From Candidatus Krumholzibacteriota bacterium (GTDB taxonomy: Bacteria; Krumholzibacteriota; Krumholzibacteriia; Krumholzibacteriales; Krumholzibacteriaceae), in the NCBI GenBank assembly GCA_016931295.1, contig JAFGEZ010000037.1:1-53360 (forward strand): a stretch of 53,360 bases of DNA. The letters are read 5' to 3'. The first letter of the stretch is position 1. Each line of letters starts with the position of its first letter. The notes under the pieces are model-generated. The model searched no databases and was not told the DNA's origin. It worked only from the letters and a program-made list of their open reading frames with translations. This document shows, piece after piece, positions 1 to 6,646 of this stretch. Made by a program: the position numbers and the translations under genes.

Positions 1-10
1 CGCTGGATGG

Positions 11-86
11 CCGGCGCGAAGCGCCGGGCAGACAGCGGATGGGAATCCGCAGCGCCGATGGCGCGGCGCGAAGCGTCCGCGCCATC
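11..86. repeat. Three consecutive hairpins, two sharing a GGCGCGAAGCG core
   Basis: CCGGCGC (11-17) pairs with GCGCCGG (21-27) around a GAA loop. GCGGAT (35-40) pairs with ATCCGC (45-50). GATGGCGCGG (57-66) pairs perfectly with CCGCGCCATC (77-86), and its loop carries CGCGAAGCG again. Such folded single-strand elements resemble REP-like palindromes or the variable stem of integron attC sites. The flanking core boxes needed for an attC call are not seen. Confidence 0.6.
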
Positions 87-220
87 GTAAAGTAGACAGA
101 ACTATGTATGCAGATTAGCAGCCCCCAGATGCCGGATAAATATATCACACTTTTAGGAAAATATGGGCAACATATTTAGAATCATGCGAAAATCCCGCGT
201 GTATCCGATCGTTGACGCTT

Positions 221-247
221 GTTAGACTGCGAAATCCTACAGTCTAA
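221..247. repeat. Inverted repeat with an integron-core-like GTTAGAC box
   Basis: TTAGACTG (222-229) and CAGTCTAA (240-247) form a perfect 8-bp inverted repeat with a 10-nt spacer, about 45 bp past the integrase stop. The left arm with its preceding G reads GTTAGAC, which fits the integron recombination core GTTRRRY. The right arm reads GTCTAAT. The arms are in the opposite order to a canonical attC, so this could be an attI-like core, an attC relic or just a palindrome. Confidence 0.4.
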
Positions 248-290
248 TCCATTTATCCTAGCGCGGCATCGTGTACGTAATCCTCGTCGA

Positions 291-1283
291 TTACTGTCGC
301 CTTTCATCCTTGTTCTCCTGCATCGCATCCAGGGGACTTCTGACCGCGCGTCCCCCCTTGTTCAGCACGTGCGTGTAGATCATCGTGGTGCTTACATCCT
401 TGTGACCGAGGAGTTCCTGGATCGTCCGGATGTCGTACCCGTCCTCGAGCAGGTGGGTGGCGAACGAATGCCTCAGGGTATGGCAGCTCGCCGGTTTCGC
501 GATTCCCGACTCCCTGACGGCCGCCTTGAACGCCCGCTGGACCACGGACTCGTGGATATGATGCCGCCTGCGCACACCGTGGTCGTGATCGACATACATG
601 CGCGTCGCCGGGAATACCCACTGCCAGCCGGGTTCCGATGACGCATTCGGATATTTCCGATCGAGCGCCAACGGCAGTACGACCGTCCCGCATCCATGGA
701 TCATATCGACCGCGTGTTGCTCCCGGACACGGTCCACCTGCCGGCGCAGGGGCCCGGCAAGCGTGCCGGGCAGCACCGTTCGCCGATCCTTCCGCCCCTT
801 GCCGTCCCGCACGGTGATCTGGCTTTTCTCGAACTCAACGTCCTGTATCCGCAGCCGGCAGCATTCTAGGAGCCGCAGTCCCGCGCCGTACATCAGGGAC
901 GCCATGAGCCATGGCAGCCCGTACATCCGATCGATCACGAGGCGGACCTCGCGTTTCGTCATGACCACCGGCACCCGGATGGGGCGTTTCGCCCGCACGA
1001 TGCCGTCCATCCATGCGAGCTCGATGCCGAGCACCTTCCTGTAGAGGAAGAGGATGGCGCTCAGGGCCTGGTTCTGCGTGGAGGCGCTGACGCGACGGCG
1101 AACGGCGAGCCATGAGAGAAAGGCCGTGATCTCCTTCTCCCCCATCGTCTCCGGATGGCGCTTGCCGTGAAAGAGGATGAACCTGCGGATCCAGCCGATG
1201 TAACTCTTCTCGGTCCGCCTGCTGTAGTGCTTCGTCCGGATCGCCTCCCGCACCCGGTCGAGCAAGGCCGATCGTCCCATCAT
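291..1283 (-). CDS. intI: Integron-type tyrosine recombinase (IntI family), 330 aa
   Basis: Site-specific recombinase that would insert and excise gene cassettes. It has an N-terminal SAM-like core-binding domain (about residues 5-95) and a C-terminal catalytic domain. The tyrosine recombinase residues are visible: R137 in GAGLRLLE, H268 and R271 in CHTLRH, H294 in LLGHKD, and the nucleophile Y303 in IYTH. A segment around 205-228 (ending PGWQWVFPA) is the extra patch that separates integron integrases from XerC/D. Length is normal for IntI. Two ATG codons are adjacent (1283 and 1280), with a GGGAGGGG Shine-Dalgarno just upstream. A strong terminator lies between it and the dodecin gene, leaving little room for its own promoter. 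The opposite end faces the AT-rich flank, the reverse of the usual intI/attI layout. Confidence 0.88.
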   Translation of the reverse strand: MMGRSALLDRVREAIRTKHYSRRTEKSYIGWIRRFILFHGKRHPETMGEKEITAFLSWLAVRRRVSASTQNQALSAILFLYRKVLGIELAWMDGIVRAKRPIRVPVVMTKREVRLVIDRMYGLPWLMASLMYGAGLRLLECCRLRIQDVEFEKSQITVRDGKGRKDRRTVLPGTLAGPLRRQVDRVREQHAVDMIHGCGTVVLPLALDRKYPNASSEPGWQWVFPATRMYVDHDHGVRRRHHIHESVVQRAFKAAVRESGIAKPASCHTLRHSFATHLLEDGYDIRTIQELLGHKDVSTTMIYTHVLNKGGRAVRSPLDAMQENKDERRQ

Positions 1284-1297
1284 CCACCACCCCTCCC

Positions 1298-1334
1298 AAA
1301 GAAAACGCCGGCGGGGGCCCGCCCCCCGCCGGCG
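1298..1334 (-). terminator. Rho-independent terminator after dodecin
   Basis: A perfect 12-bp stem, CGCCGGCGGGGG (1306-1317) with CCCCCGCCGGCG (1323-1334), has a 5-nt loop. On the minus strand it is followed by TTTTCTTT. It ends the dodecin transcript just before the integrase ribosome-binding site. Confidence 0.85.
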
Positions 1335-1367
1335 CTCGATATATCCACTCGTTTCGGTGCGGTCGCG

Positions 1368-1571
1368 CTAGTCCTTCAGCACGAAGGTCACCTTCATGTC
1401 GACCCGGTACTCGGTGATCCTGCCATCCTTGCAGACGACCTTCTGCCCCTTGACCCACGCGCCCTCGATCTGCTCGAGGGTCTTGCTGGCCCGCGCGATG
1501 CCCTCCTTGACGGCATCCTCGAAGCTCTTCGGGGACGAGGCGCTGATCTCGGTCACCTTTGCCACAGACAT
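1368..1571 (-). CDS. Dodecin, flavin-binding small protein, 67 aa
   Basis: Dodecins form hollow 12-subunit shells that store or buffer flavins in the cytoplasm. The 67-residue length, the start MSVAKVTEISASSPKSFEDA, the central helix KEGIARASKTLEQIEGAWV and the C-terminal beta strands ending in KVTFVLKD match the family. The ATG at 1571 is preceded by AGGAGGG, a near-perfect ribosome-binding site. It sits between the amylase gene and the integrase, all on the minus strand, with its own terminator downstream. No functional link to either neighbour is evident. Confidence 0.85.
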   Translation of the reverse strand: MSVAKVTEISASSPKSFEDAVKEGIARASKTLEQIEGAWVKGQKVVCKDGRITEYRVDMKVTFVLKD

Positions 1572-1663
1572 GACATCCCTCCTGTCTCGTGGGTTTCCGG
1601 AAGCGTCGGTACCTCCATAACGCGTTCTGTCTTTCCCGCCGGGCGAGCGGCGGGCGGCGGCCG

Positions 1664-4600
1664 CTACTGCTGCACCAGCACCGCCCCGGTGAGCCCCTCG
1701 AGCGAGATCGCGATGTCGCCGCCCGCCACCTCGTACGCGGCGCCGCCGTTGAGCTCGTCGGCGAAGCGGTCGCCGTCGCCGAATCCGAGCTCGGCAACCG
1801 GCACCGTGATCTCCATCGCGCCCGGATCGTTGTTGAGGACGACGAGGATGCGGTTCGCCTCGTCCTCGCGCACGTAGGCGTAGACCTTCCCCTCGGCCAG
1901 CGCCGTGTGGAACGCGCCGGTACGAAGCGCCGGATACGCGTGACGGAGACCCGTCACCGCCGTGTAGTAGTCGTGTATCGCCGTGCGCTTGGGGCTCTCC
2001 TCCCAGCCCCACGGGAAGGGTCGCCGGCAGTCGGGATCCTTGCCGCCGCGCAGCCCCACCTCGTCGCCGTAGTAGATCTGCGGGATCCCCACGTAGGTCA
2101 TCTGGAAGAGCGCCGCGAGCATGAGCCGCCGGTCGTTGTTGCCGGCGAGCGTGAGGAACCGCTCGGTGTCGTGGCTGTCGATGAGGTTCATCATCACCTG
2201 GACGGCCTGTTTCGGGTAGACGCTCCGTCCCGGGGCGAGGTCGCGGTCGAGGTCGGCCGCCGTGCCGATCCCCTGCCCGAAGAACTTCAGCGCCGGATCG
2301 CGGAAGAACTTGTAGTTCATCGTCGAGTGGAAGCAGCGGGGGCCGAGCCACGGCATCGCGTTGCCCCAGATCTCGCCGATGAGGAAGGCGTCGGGCTTCA
2401 CCGCGTCCACCCGCTCGCGGAAGAGCCGCCAGAACCAGAAGGGCACCTCGTTCGGCACGTCGAGCCGGAAGCCGTCGATGTCGAACTCGCCGAGCCAGCG
2501 GTCGGCCACCGAGAGCACGTATTCCACGAGGGCCTCGTTGGGCTTCGCGTCGGCGATGTCGGTGATCGCGTTCTCCTGCGCGTTCGGCCTGGAGAGGTCG
2601 TAGTTGAGGTTCGGATGGATCCCGAAGCCCCACCAGCAGTCGTAGTAGTCGAGCGGGTTGGGGATCGGCCCGTCGGGGAGCGGCCAGCGCTTCCACTCGT
2701 ACCAGTTCCAGTACTTCGATTCGCGGCCCTTCTCGCGCCCGTCGATGAAGGCGAAATGCCAGTCGCCGGTGTGGTTGAAGGCCATGTCGACGACGACGCG
2801 GATCCCCCGCGCGTGCGCCTCCCGGACGAAGGTCTTGAAGGTGGCGTCGTCGGCGAAGTGCGGATCGATCGCGAGGTAGTCCATCGGGTCGTACTTGTGG
2901 TTGCTGCGCGCCTGGTTGAGCGGGTTGAAATAGATGATCGTGACGCCCAGGTCGCGCAGGTAGTCGAGCTTCTCCGTGACGCCGGCGATGTCGCCGCCGT
3001 AGAAGGAGTAGTAGTCGGGCTTGCCGTCGGTGCGATAGGGGCTCCGCTGGAGCCCGCCGATGTTCTCCCACTGGGTGACGAGGTGGAAATACTCGCCGTT
3101 CGTCTTCCCGCTCGCCGGCAGGGTGTTGGCCCCCGCGTAGTATGGTTCGGTGAAATCGGGATCGTTCGACGTGTCGCCGTTCCGGAACCGCTCGGGGAAG
3201 ATCTGGTAGAAGACGCCGTTCTTCGCCCAGTCGGGGGTGAAGAATGCGGGCACGGTCTCGGGGGAGTAGACGAACATCTCCCCGGCCGCCGGCTTACCGC
3301 TCGCGAACCCGCCGGCCGCGGCGAAGAAGTGGACGCCGCCGTCGACGTAGTCGAAGGCGAAGCGGATCGTCGAGGAGACCGGCACGTCGAGAACGGCGCG
3401 GTAGTAGGTGTAGACGACGTCCTCCGCCTCGGGAAGCATGTCGACGATCTGCTCCCCACCGCCGTCGACCGCGTAGAGGAGCTGGACGTGCTCGACGTCG
3501 CCGGTGTGCGCGCGGGCCTTGAACTCGATCGCTTCCTCGCTCAGCGGGTTCACCGTCGAATAGTCGAGCGCGATGGCGAGGTCGCCCGTCATCATCTCGC
3601 CGTCGCCCTCCTCGATCGAGACGTCCTCGTAGGAGGCGTCCACCGCGATCACCGAGTTCCTGCCGCCGAAGCCGTCGTCGGCGAAGTCGGCCGCCGCCTC
3701 GTCGGTGAGCCACGTGCCGTCGACGACGAACTTGTACTGGTAGGTGCCCGGCGCGAGGAGGAGCGTCGTCTCGTAGACGCCGTCGCCGTCCTCGTCGCTC
3801 ATCCGGGTCTTCGAGTCGTTCCAGTCGTTGAAGGAGCCGGCGAGGAAGACGTTCGCGACGCCGCCGATCACGGGCTGGAAGCTGAACGTGACCTGCTTGA
3901 GCCCCTCGCCCCCCCCGGCGGCCGGGGCCGCCGCGCTTCCCCCGCCCGCCCCGGCGACGACGCCACCCTCGGGCGAGGCGACGGGCACGTAAAGAACGGA
4001 GTTCTTGCCGCCGAAGCCGTCGTCGGCGAACTCGGCCGCCGTCTCGTCGGTGAGCCAGGAGCCGTCCTTGACGAACTTGTACTCGTAGCGTCCCGGGGCC
4101 AGCTCGGTGCGCCACTCGTAGACGCCGTCGCCGTCGTCGTCGGCCATCCGGTCGCGCCCGGGATCCCAGTCGTTGAAGGAGCCGGCCACGTAGATGTTCG
4201 AGCCGGCCGCCGCCTCGAAGACGAAGCGGACCGGCACGGCGCCGCCCGCGGAAGCCGAAGCGGGCGCGGCGGCCGGAGCGCTTTCGGCCGCGGCCCCGCC
4301 GCCCCCCTCGCCGATACCGACGGCGAGCTCCTCCGCACCGTCGGGCACGTCGACGACGGAGTTCTTCCCGCCGTAGCCGTCGTCCACGGAGGCCGCCGCG
4401 TGCGGGTCCTCTTTCCACGTGCCGCCGTCGATGACGTACTTGTACTGGTACTGCCCCGGCGCGAGGGCGAGCGTGATCATCCAGATCCCGTCGCCGTCGA
4501 GGTCTGCCATGGCGTCCTGCGACGTGCTCCATCCGTTGAAGGAGCCGGCGAGGTGGACCGTGCCGGGCCGGCCATCCGGCCTGAACGTGAAGGTGACCCG

Positions 4601-4699
4601 CGTTTCCGCCGCCGACGCGTCGGCGGCGACGAGGCCAATCGCCAGCAGGGCGACGATCAGCAGGACGGGCAACAGTTTCCTCGAGGCGGATGCGCCCAT
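1664..4699 (-). CDS. Secreted GH13 alpha-amylase/neopullulanase-like enzyme with three N-terminal glycogen-binding-type modules, 1011 aa
   Basis: Extracellular or periplasmic enzyme expected to hydrolyse alpha-1,4-glucans. A Sec signal peptide (about 1-31) is followed by three homologous AMPK/CBM48-type modules (about 31-118, 155-240, 267-355), each with a (V/L)AGSFN(G/D)W motif and a YKYV/YKFV strand. A linker beta domain (about 360-480) precedes the GH13 barrel, which begins near residue 488 (WAKNGVFYQIFPERF). Conserved regions are present: VVVDMAFNHTGD (D638, H643), GFRLD with the probable nucleophile D747, IGEIWG with the acid/base E776, and DSHD with D844. A C-terminal beta domain follows, without the FlgD-like sorting module of its neighbours. 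Start ATG 4699 follows GGAGGGATGAC. A much longer frame exists upstream but lacks a signal peptide. Three tandem modules before the barrel are unusual and suggest tight binding to branched glucan granules. Confidence 0.88.
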   Translation of the reverse strand: MGASASRKLLPVLLIVALLAIGLVAADASAAETRVTFTFRPDGRPGTVHLAGSFNGWSTSQDAMADLDGDGIWMITLALAPGQYQYKYVIDGGTWKEDPHAAASVDDGYGGKNSVVDVPDGAEELAVGIGEGGGGAAAESAPAAAPASASAGGAVPVRFVFEAAAGSNIYVAGSFNDWDPGRDRMADDDGDGVYEWRTELAPGRYEYKFVKDGSWLTDETAAEFADDGFGGKNSVLYVPVASPEGGVVAGAGGGSAAAPAAGGGEGLKQVTFSFQPVIGGVANVFLAGSFNDWNDSKTRMSDEDGDGVYETTLLLAPGTYQYKFVVDGTWLTDEAAADFADDGFGGRNSVIAVDASYEDVSIEEGDGEMMTGDLAIALDYSTVNPLSEEAIEFKARAHTGDVEHVQLLYAVDGGGEQIVDMLPEAEDVVYTYYRAVLDVPVSSTIRFAFDYVDGGVHFFAAAGGFASGKPAAGEMFVYSPETVPAFFTPDWAKNGVFYQIFPERFRNGDTSNDPDFTEPYYAGANTLPASGKTNGEYFHLVTQWENIGGLQRSPYRTDGKPDYYSFYGGDIAGVTEKLDYLRDLGVTIIYFNPLNQARSNHKYDPMDYLAIDPHFADDATFKTFVREAHARGIRVVVDMAFNHTGDWHFAFIDGREKGRESKYWNWYEWKRWPLPDGPIPNPLDYYDCWWGFGIHPNLNYDLSRPNAQENAITDIADAKPNEALVEYVLSVADRWLGEFDIDGFRLDVPNEVPFWFWRLFRERVDAVKPDAFLIGEIWGNAMPWLGPRCFHSTMNYKFFRDPALKFFGQGIGTAADLDRDLAPGRSVYPKQAVQVMMNLIDSHDTERFLTLAGNNDRRLMLAALFQMTYVGIPQIYYGDEVGLRGGKDPDCRRPFPWGWEESPKRTAIHDYYTAVTGLRHAYPALRTGAFHTALAEGKVYAYVREDEANRILVVLNNDPGAMEITVPVAELGFGDGDRFADELNGGAAYEVAGGDIAISLEGLTGAVLVQQ

Positions 4700-4767
4700 G
4701 TCATCCCTCCGTGGTTGAGATTCGGGTGATTCCGTTGTCGTCGTGACTCTCCGTACCCCTCGCCCGG

Positions 4768-4796
4768 ATTGTATCGGGCCGCCGGGCCCCTGACAA
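4768..4796 (-). promoter_or_regulatory. Sigma70-type promoter for the GH13 gene
   Basis: TTGTCA (4796-4791), a 17-bp spacer, then TACAAT (4773-4768) on the minus strand. This places the start of transcription about 60 nt upstream of the GH13 start codon. Found by eye. Confidence 0.6.
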
Positions 4797-4810
4797 GCCG
4801 AAAGAGATGC

Positions 4811-4839
4811 TTGTCCTCGACGGCGAAATCGTGGAAAAT
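4811..4839 (+). promoter_or_regulatory. Possible promoter for the beta-helix lipoprotein gene
   Basis: TTGTCC (4811-4816), 17 bp, GAAAAT (4834-4839). It is a weaker match than the divergent GH13 promoter next to it. It is the best candidate in this divergent intergenic region. Confidence 0.35.
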
Positions 4840-4875
4840 GGTGGCCGACCCTCACCACAAACAGGGAGGCATCCC

Positions 4876-6489
4876 ATGCGCAACGGCTCGATCCGTCGAT
4901 CGGCCGCGCTTGTCGCGGCGATCGCCACGGCCACGCTCCTTTTCTCCTGCAGCGACGACGGCGGAGGCGTCGACACCGACGGCGACGGGGACGGCAGCGG
5001 CGTCGTGTGGTTCGTCGACGTGAACGCCACCGGCGCCGGCACCGGCACATCCTGGGCCGACGCCTTCACCGATCCGCAGTCCGCCATCGATGCCGCCTCC
5101 GCGTGGGACTCCGTGTGGGTGGCCGAGGGCGTCTACCTGCACGCCGGCCACGACAGCGTTCCCGTCCTGCGGCTCGCCCCGGACGTCGTCGTTCTCGGCG
5201 GCTTCCAGGGCGTCGAGACAGCCGCCGTCGAGCGCGTCCCCGGCGTCTACGAGGCCGTCCTCGACGGCGCGGACGCGGCGTGGCACGTCGTCGTCGGCGC
5301 GGAGGGAGCCGTTTTCGACGGCTTCACGATCCAGGGCGGAAACGCCGACGGCACGGGCGTGGATCGGCGCGGCGGCGGCGTCCACCTCTCCGGCGTGGGG
5401 ATGCGGATCGCAAACTGCGTCATCCGGAACAACTCGGCCGACCAGGCGGGCGGCGGGCTCTCCGCGTGGAACGACCGGTCGCTGGTCATCGGCTGCCGGT
5501 TCACCGCCAACACGATGCCCCAGGAGAGCGGCCTCGGCGGCGGTGGCTGCTTCCTCTCCGGCTGCGAGACGGAAGTCAACGGCTGCACCTTCGACCTGAA
5601 CGAGACGGAGACCGACGGGGGCGCCCTCTGCATCGACGAGGGATCTCCCACCGTCCTCTGGTGCCGGCTCGAGCTGAACACGGCGAGCTCGGGCGGCGCG
5701 GTCCACGTCGACGGCGCCAACTCATCGAACAACCACCCGATCTTCTCCGGCTGCCTGTTCGAGGGGAACTCGGCCACCTACGGCGGCGGCGTCGATCTTT
5801 TCGAGTGCGTCGTCACCATCGACAACTGCACCTTCGGCGAGAACGTCGTCCTGCAGGGCGGGGGCGCGATCTACGCCAACCGCTCGACGCCGGCGATCAG
5901 CAACACGGGCTTCTTCGCGAACGACGGCACGAACAGCACGGGCGGCGTCTTCCTGCTCTCGCATTTCGGCGCCTTGCGGGCGACGATCCACAACTGCATC
6001 TTCGTGGACAACCGGTCGACGAATGGATGGGGCGGCGGCCTGTACTGCCACGGCACGAGCCCGGCGATCACCTCGAGCACGTTCTCGGCGAACCGCTCGC
6101 TGAACGGCGGCGGGATCTGCAACTACGAGGCCTTTCCCGAGATCACCGACTGCATCGTCTTCGGCAACATCGACTCCGACGGCGGGGCGAACGACAATCC
6201 CGACATGGCGAACATGCAGAACAGCATGCCGATGGTGACCTTCTGCGACATCGGCATCGCCGCGTACGACGGCGTAAACGGCAATTTCAACCTCTCGCCG
6301 GTCTTCTGCTCCGGCATATCGGGATCGTATTTCCTCTCGCAGACGGCATGCGGCCAGGCGGCGACGAGCCCCTGCGTGGACGCAGGCTCGAACACGGCCG
6401 CCGCGCTCGGCCTCGACTCCCGGACGACGCGCACCGACGGGGTGACCGACACGGGCGCCGTCGACATCGGCTACCACTACGCGCCCTGA
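4876..6489 (+). CDS. Lipoprotein with right-handed parallel beta-helix (Pmp-like) repeats, 537 aa
   Basis: Probably a surface-exposed or periplasmic lipoprotein. The N-terminus MRNGSIRRSAALVAAIATA leads to a lipobox-like LLFSC, with Cys as the lipidation site, and then an Asp/Gly-rich tether. The body is built from repeats such as FTIQGGNADG, FEGNSATYGGGVDLF and FSANRSLNGGG, the spacing and GG(G)-FxxN pattern of polymorphic-outer-membrane and pectate-lyase-like beta-helices. The end (SPCVDAGSN ... DIGYHY) is the usual cap of this family. I see no clear catalytic residues, so it may bind polysaccharide rather than cut it. ATG 4876 has GGGAGG 6 nt upstream; an in-frame ATG at 4807 would bury the signal peptide and is rejected. 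It is divergent from the GH13 gene, consistent with a role in the same glycan locus. Confidence 0.75.
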   Translation: MRNGSIRRSAALVAAIATATLLFSCSDDGGGVDTDGDGDGSGVVWFVDVNATGAGTGTSWADAFTDPQSAIDAASAWDSVWVAEGVYLHAGHDSVPVLRLAPDVVVLGGFQGVETAAVERVPGVYEAVLDGADAAWHVVVGAEGAVFDGFTIQGGNADGTGVDRRGGGVHLSGVGMRIANCVIRNNSADQAGGGLSAWNDRSLVIGCRFTANTMPQESGLGGGGCFLSGCETEVNGCTFDLNETETDGGALCIDEGSPTVLWCRLELNTASSGGAVHVDGANSSNNHPIFSGCLFEGNSATYGGGVDLFECVVTIDNCTFGENVVLQGGGAIYANRSTPAISNTGFFANDGTNSTGGVFLLSHFGALRATIHNCIFVDNRSTNGWGGGLYCHGTSPAITSSTFSANRSLNGGGICNYEAFPEITDCIVFGNIDSDGGANDNPDMANMQNSMPMVTFCDIGIAAYDGVNGNFNLSPVFCSGISGSYFLSQTACGQAATSPCVDAGSNTAAALGLDSRTTRTDGVTDTGAVDIGYHYAP

Positions 6490-6497
6490 CCCGCCGC

Positions 6498-6528
6498 GGG
6501 CGGCGGGGGATCCGGTCCCCCGCCGCCC
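6498..6528 (+). terminator. Terminator-like 13-bp hairpin after the beta-helix gene
   Basis: GGGCGGCGGGGGA (6498-6510) pairs perfectly with TCCCCCGCCGCCC (6516-6528) around TCCGG. The following sequence CGTTGATTC is only weakly T-rich. The hairpin abuts the -35 box of the next promoter. Confidence 0.6.
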
Positions 6529-6530
6529 CG

Positions 6531-6559
6531 TTGATTCATCCCGCCGGATGGGGTATCAT
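6531..6559 (+). promoter_or_regulatory. Sigma70-type promoter for the GH57 gene
   Basis: TTGATT (6531-6536), 17 bp, TATCAT (6554-6559). Transcription would start about 80 nt before the GTG start codon of the GH57 gene. Confidence 0.55.
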
Positions 6560-6646
6560 TACCGCAACGGGGGGCGCCGGCGGCCAGGCTGCCGGCGGCC
6601 GCCCGGTAACGCGACGATCGAACCACACCGGCAAAGCGAGGACACC

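Larger units (their letters stand above)
1..290. other. AT-rich, hairpin-rich flank 3' of the integrase; no gene seen
   Basis: I see no credible protein-coding gene here. Positions 1-90 are GC-rich and consist almost entirely of three successive hairpins. Positions about 90-290 are clearly AT-richer than the rest of the window. The stretch lies directly downstream of the integrase stop codon. In an integron with the reverse layout, this is where the attachment site and first cassettes would lie. No complete attC site can be built from what is visible, and the window edge cuts the region. Confidence 0.6.

Noticed and set aside
221-247. Complete integron attC site
   Set aside because: Only one core-like box and a short palindrome are present. 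The paired R'' and R' boxes are in the wrong order and no L boxes were found.
1589-4729. Open frame of over 1000 codons on the plus strand
   Set aside because: It lies opposite the GH13 gene, whose protein has complete domains and active-site motifs. The plus-strand product is Val/Arg/Glu/Asp-rich low-complexity sequence, as expected from the antisense of a GC-rich gene.
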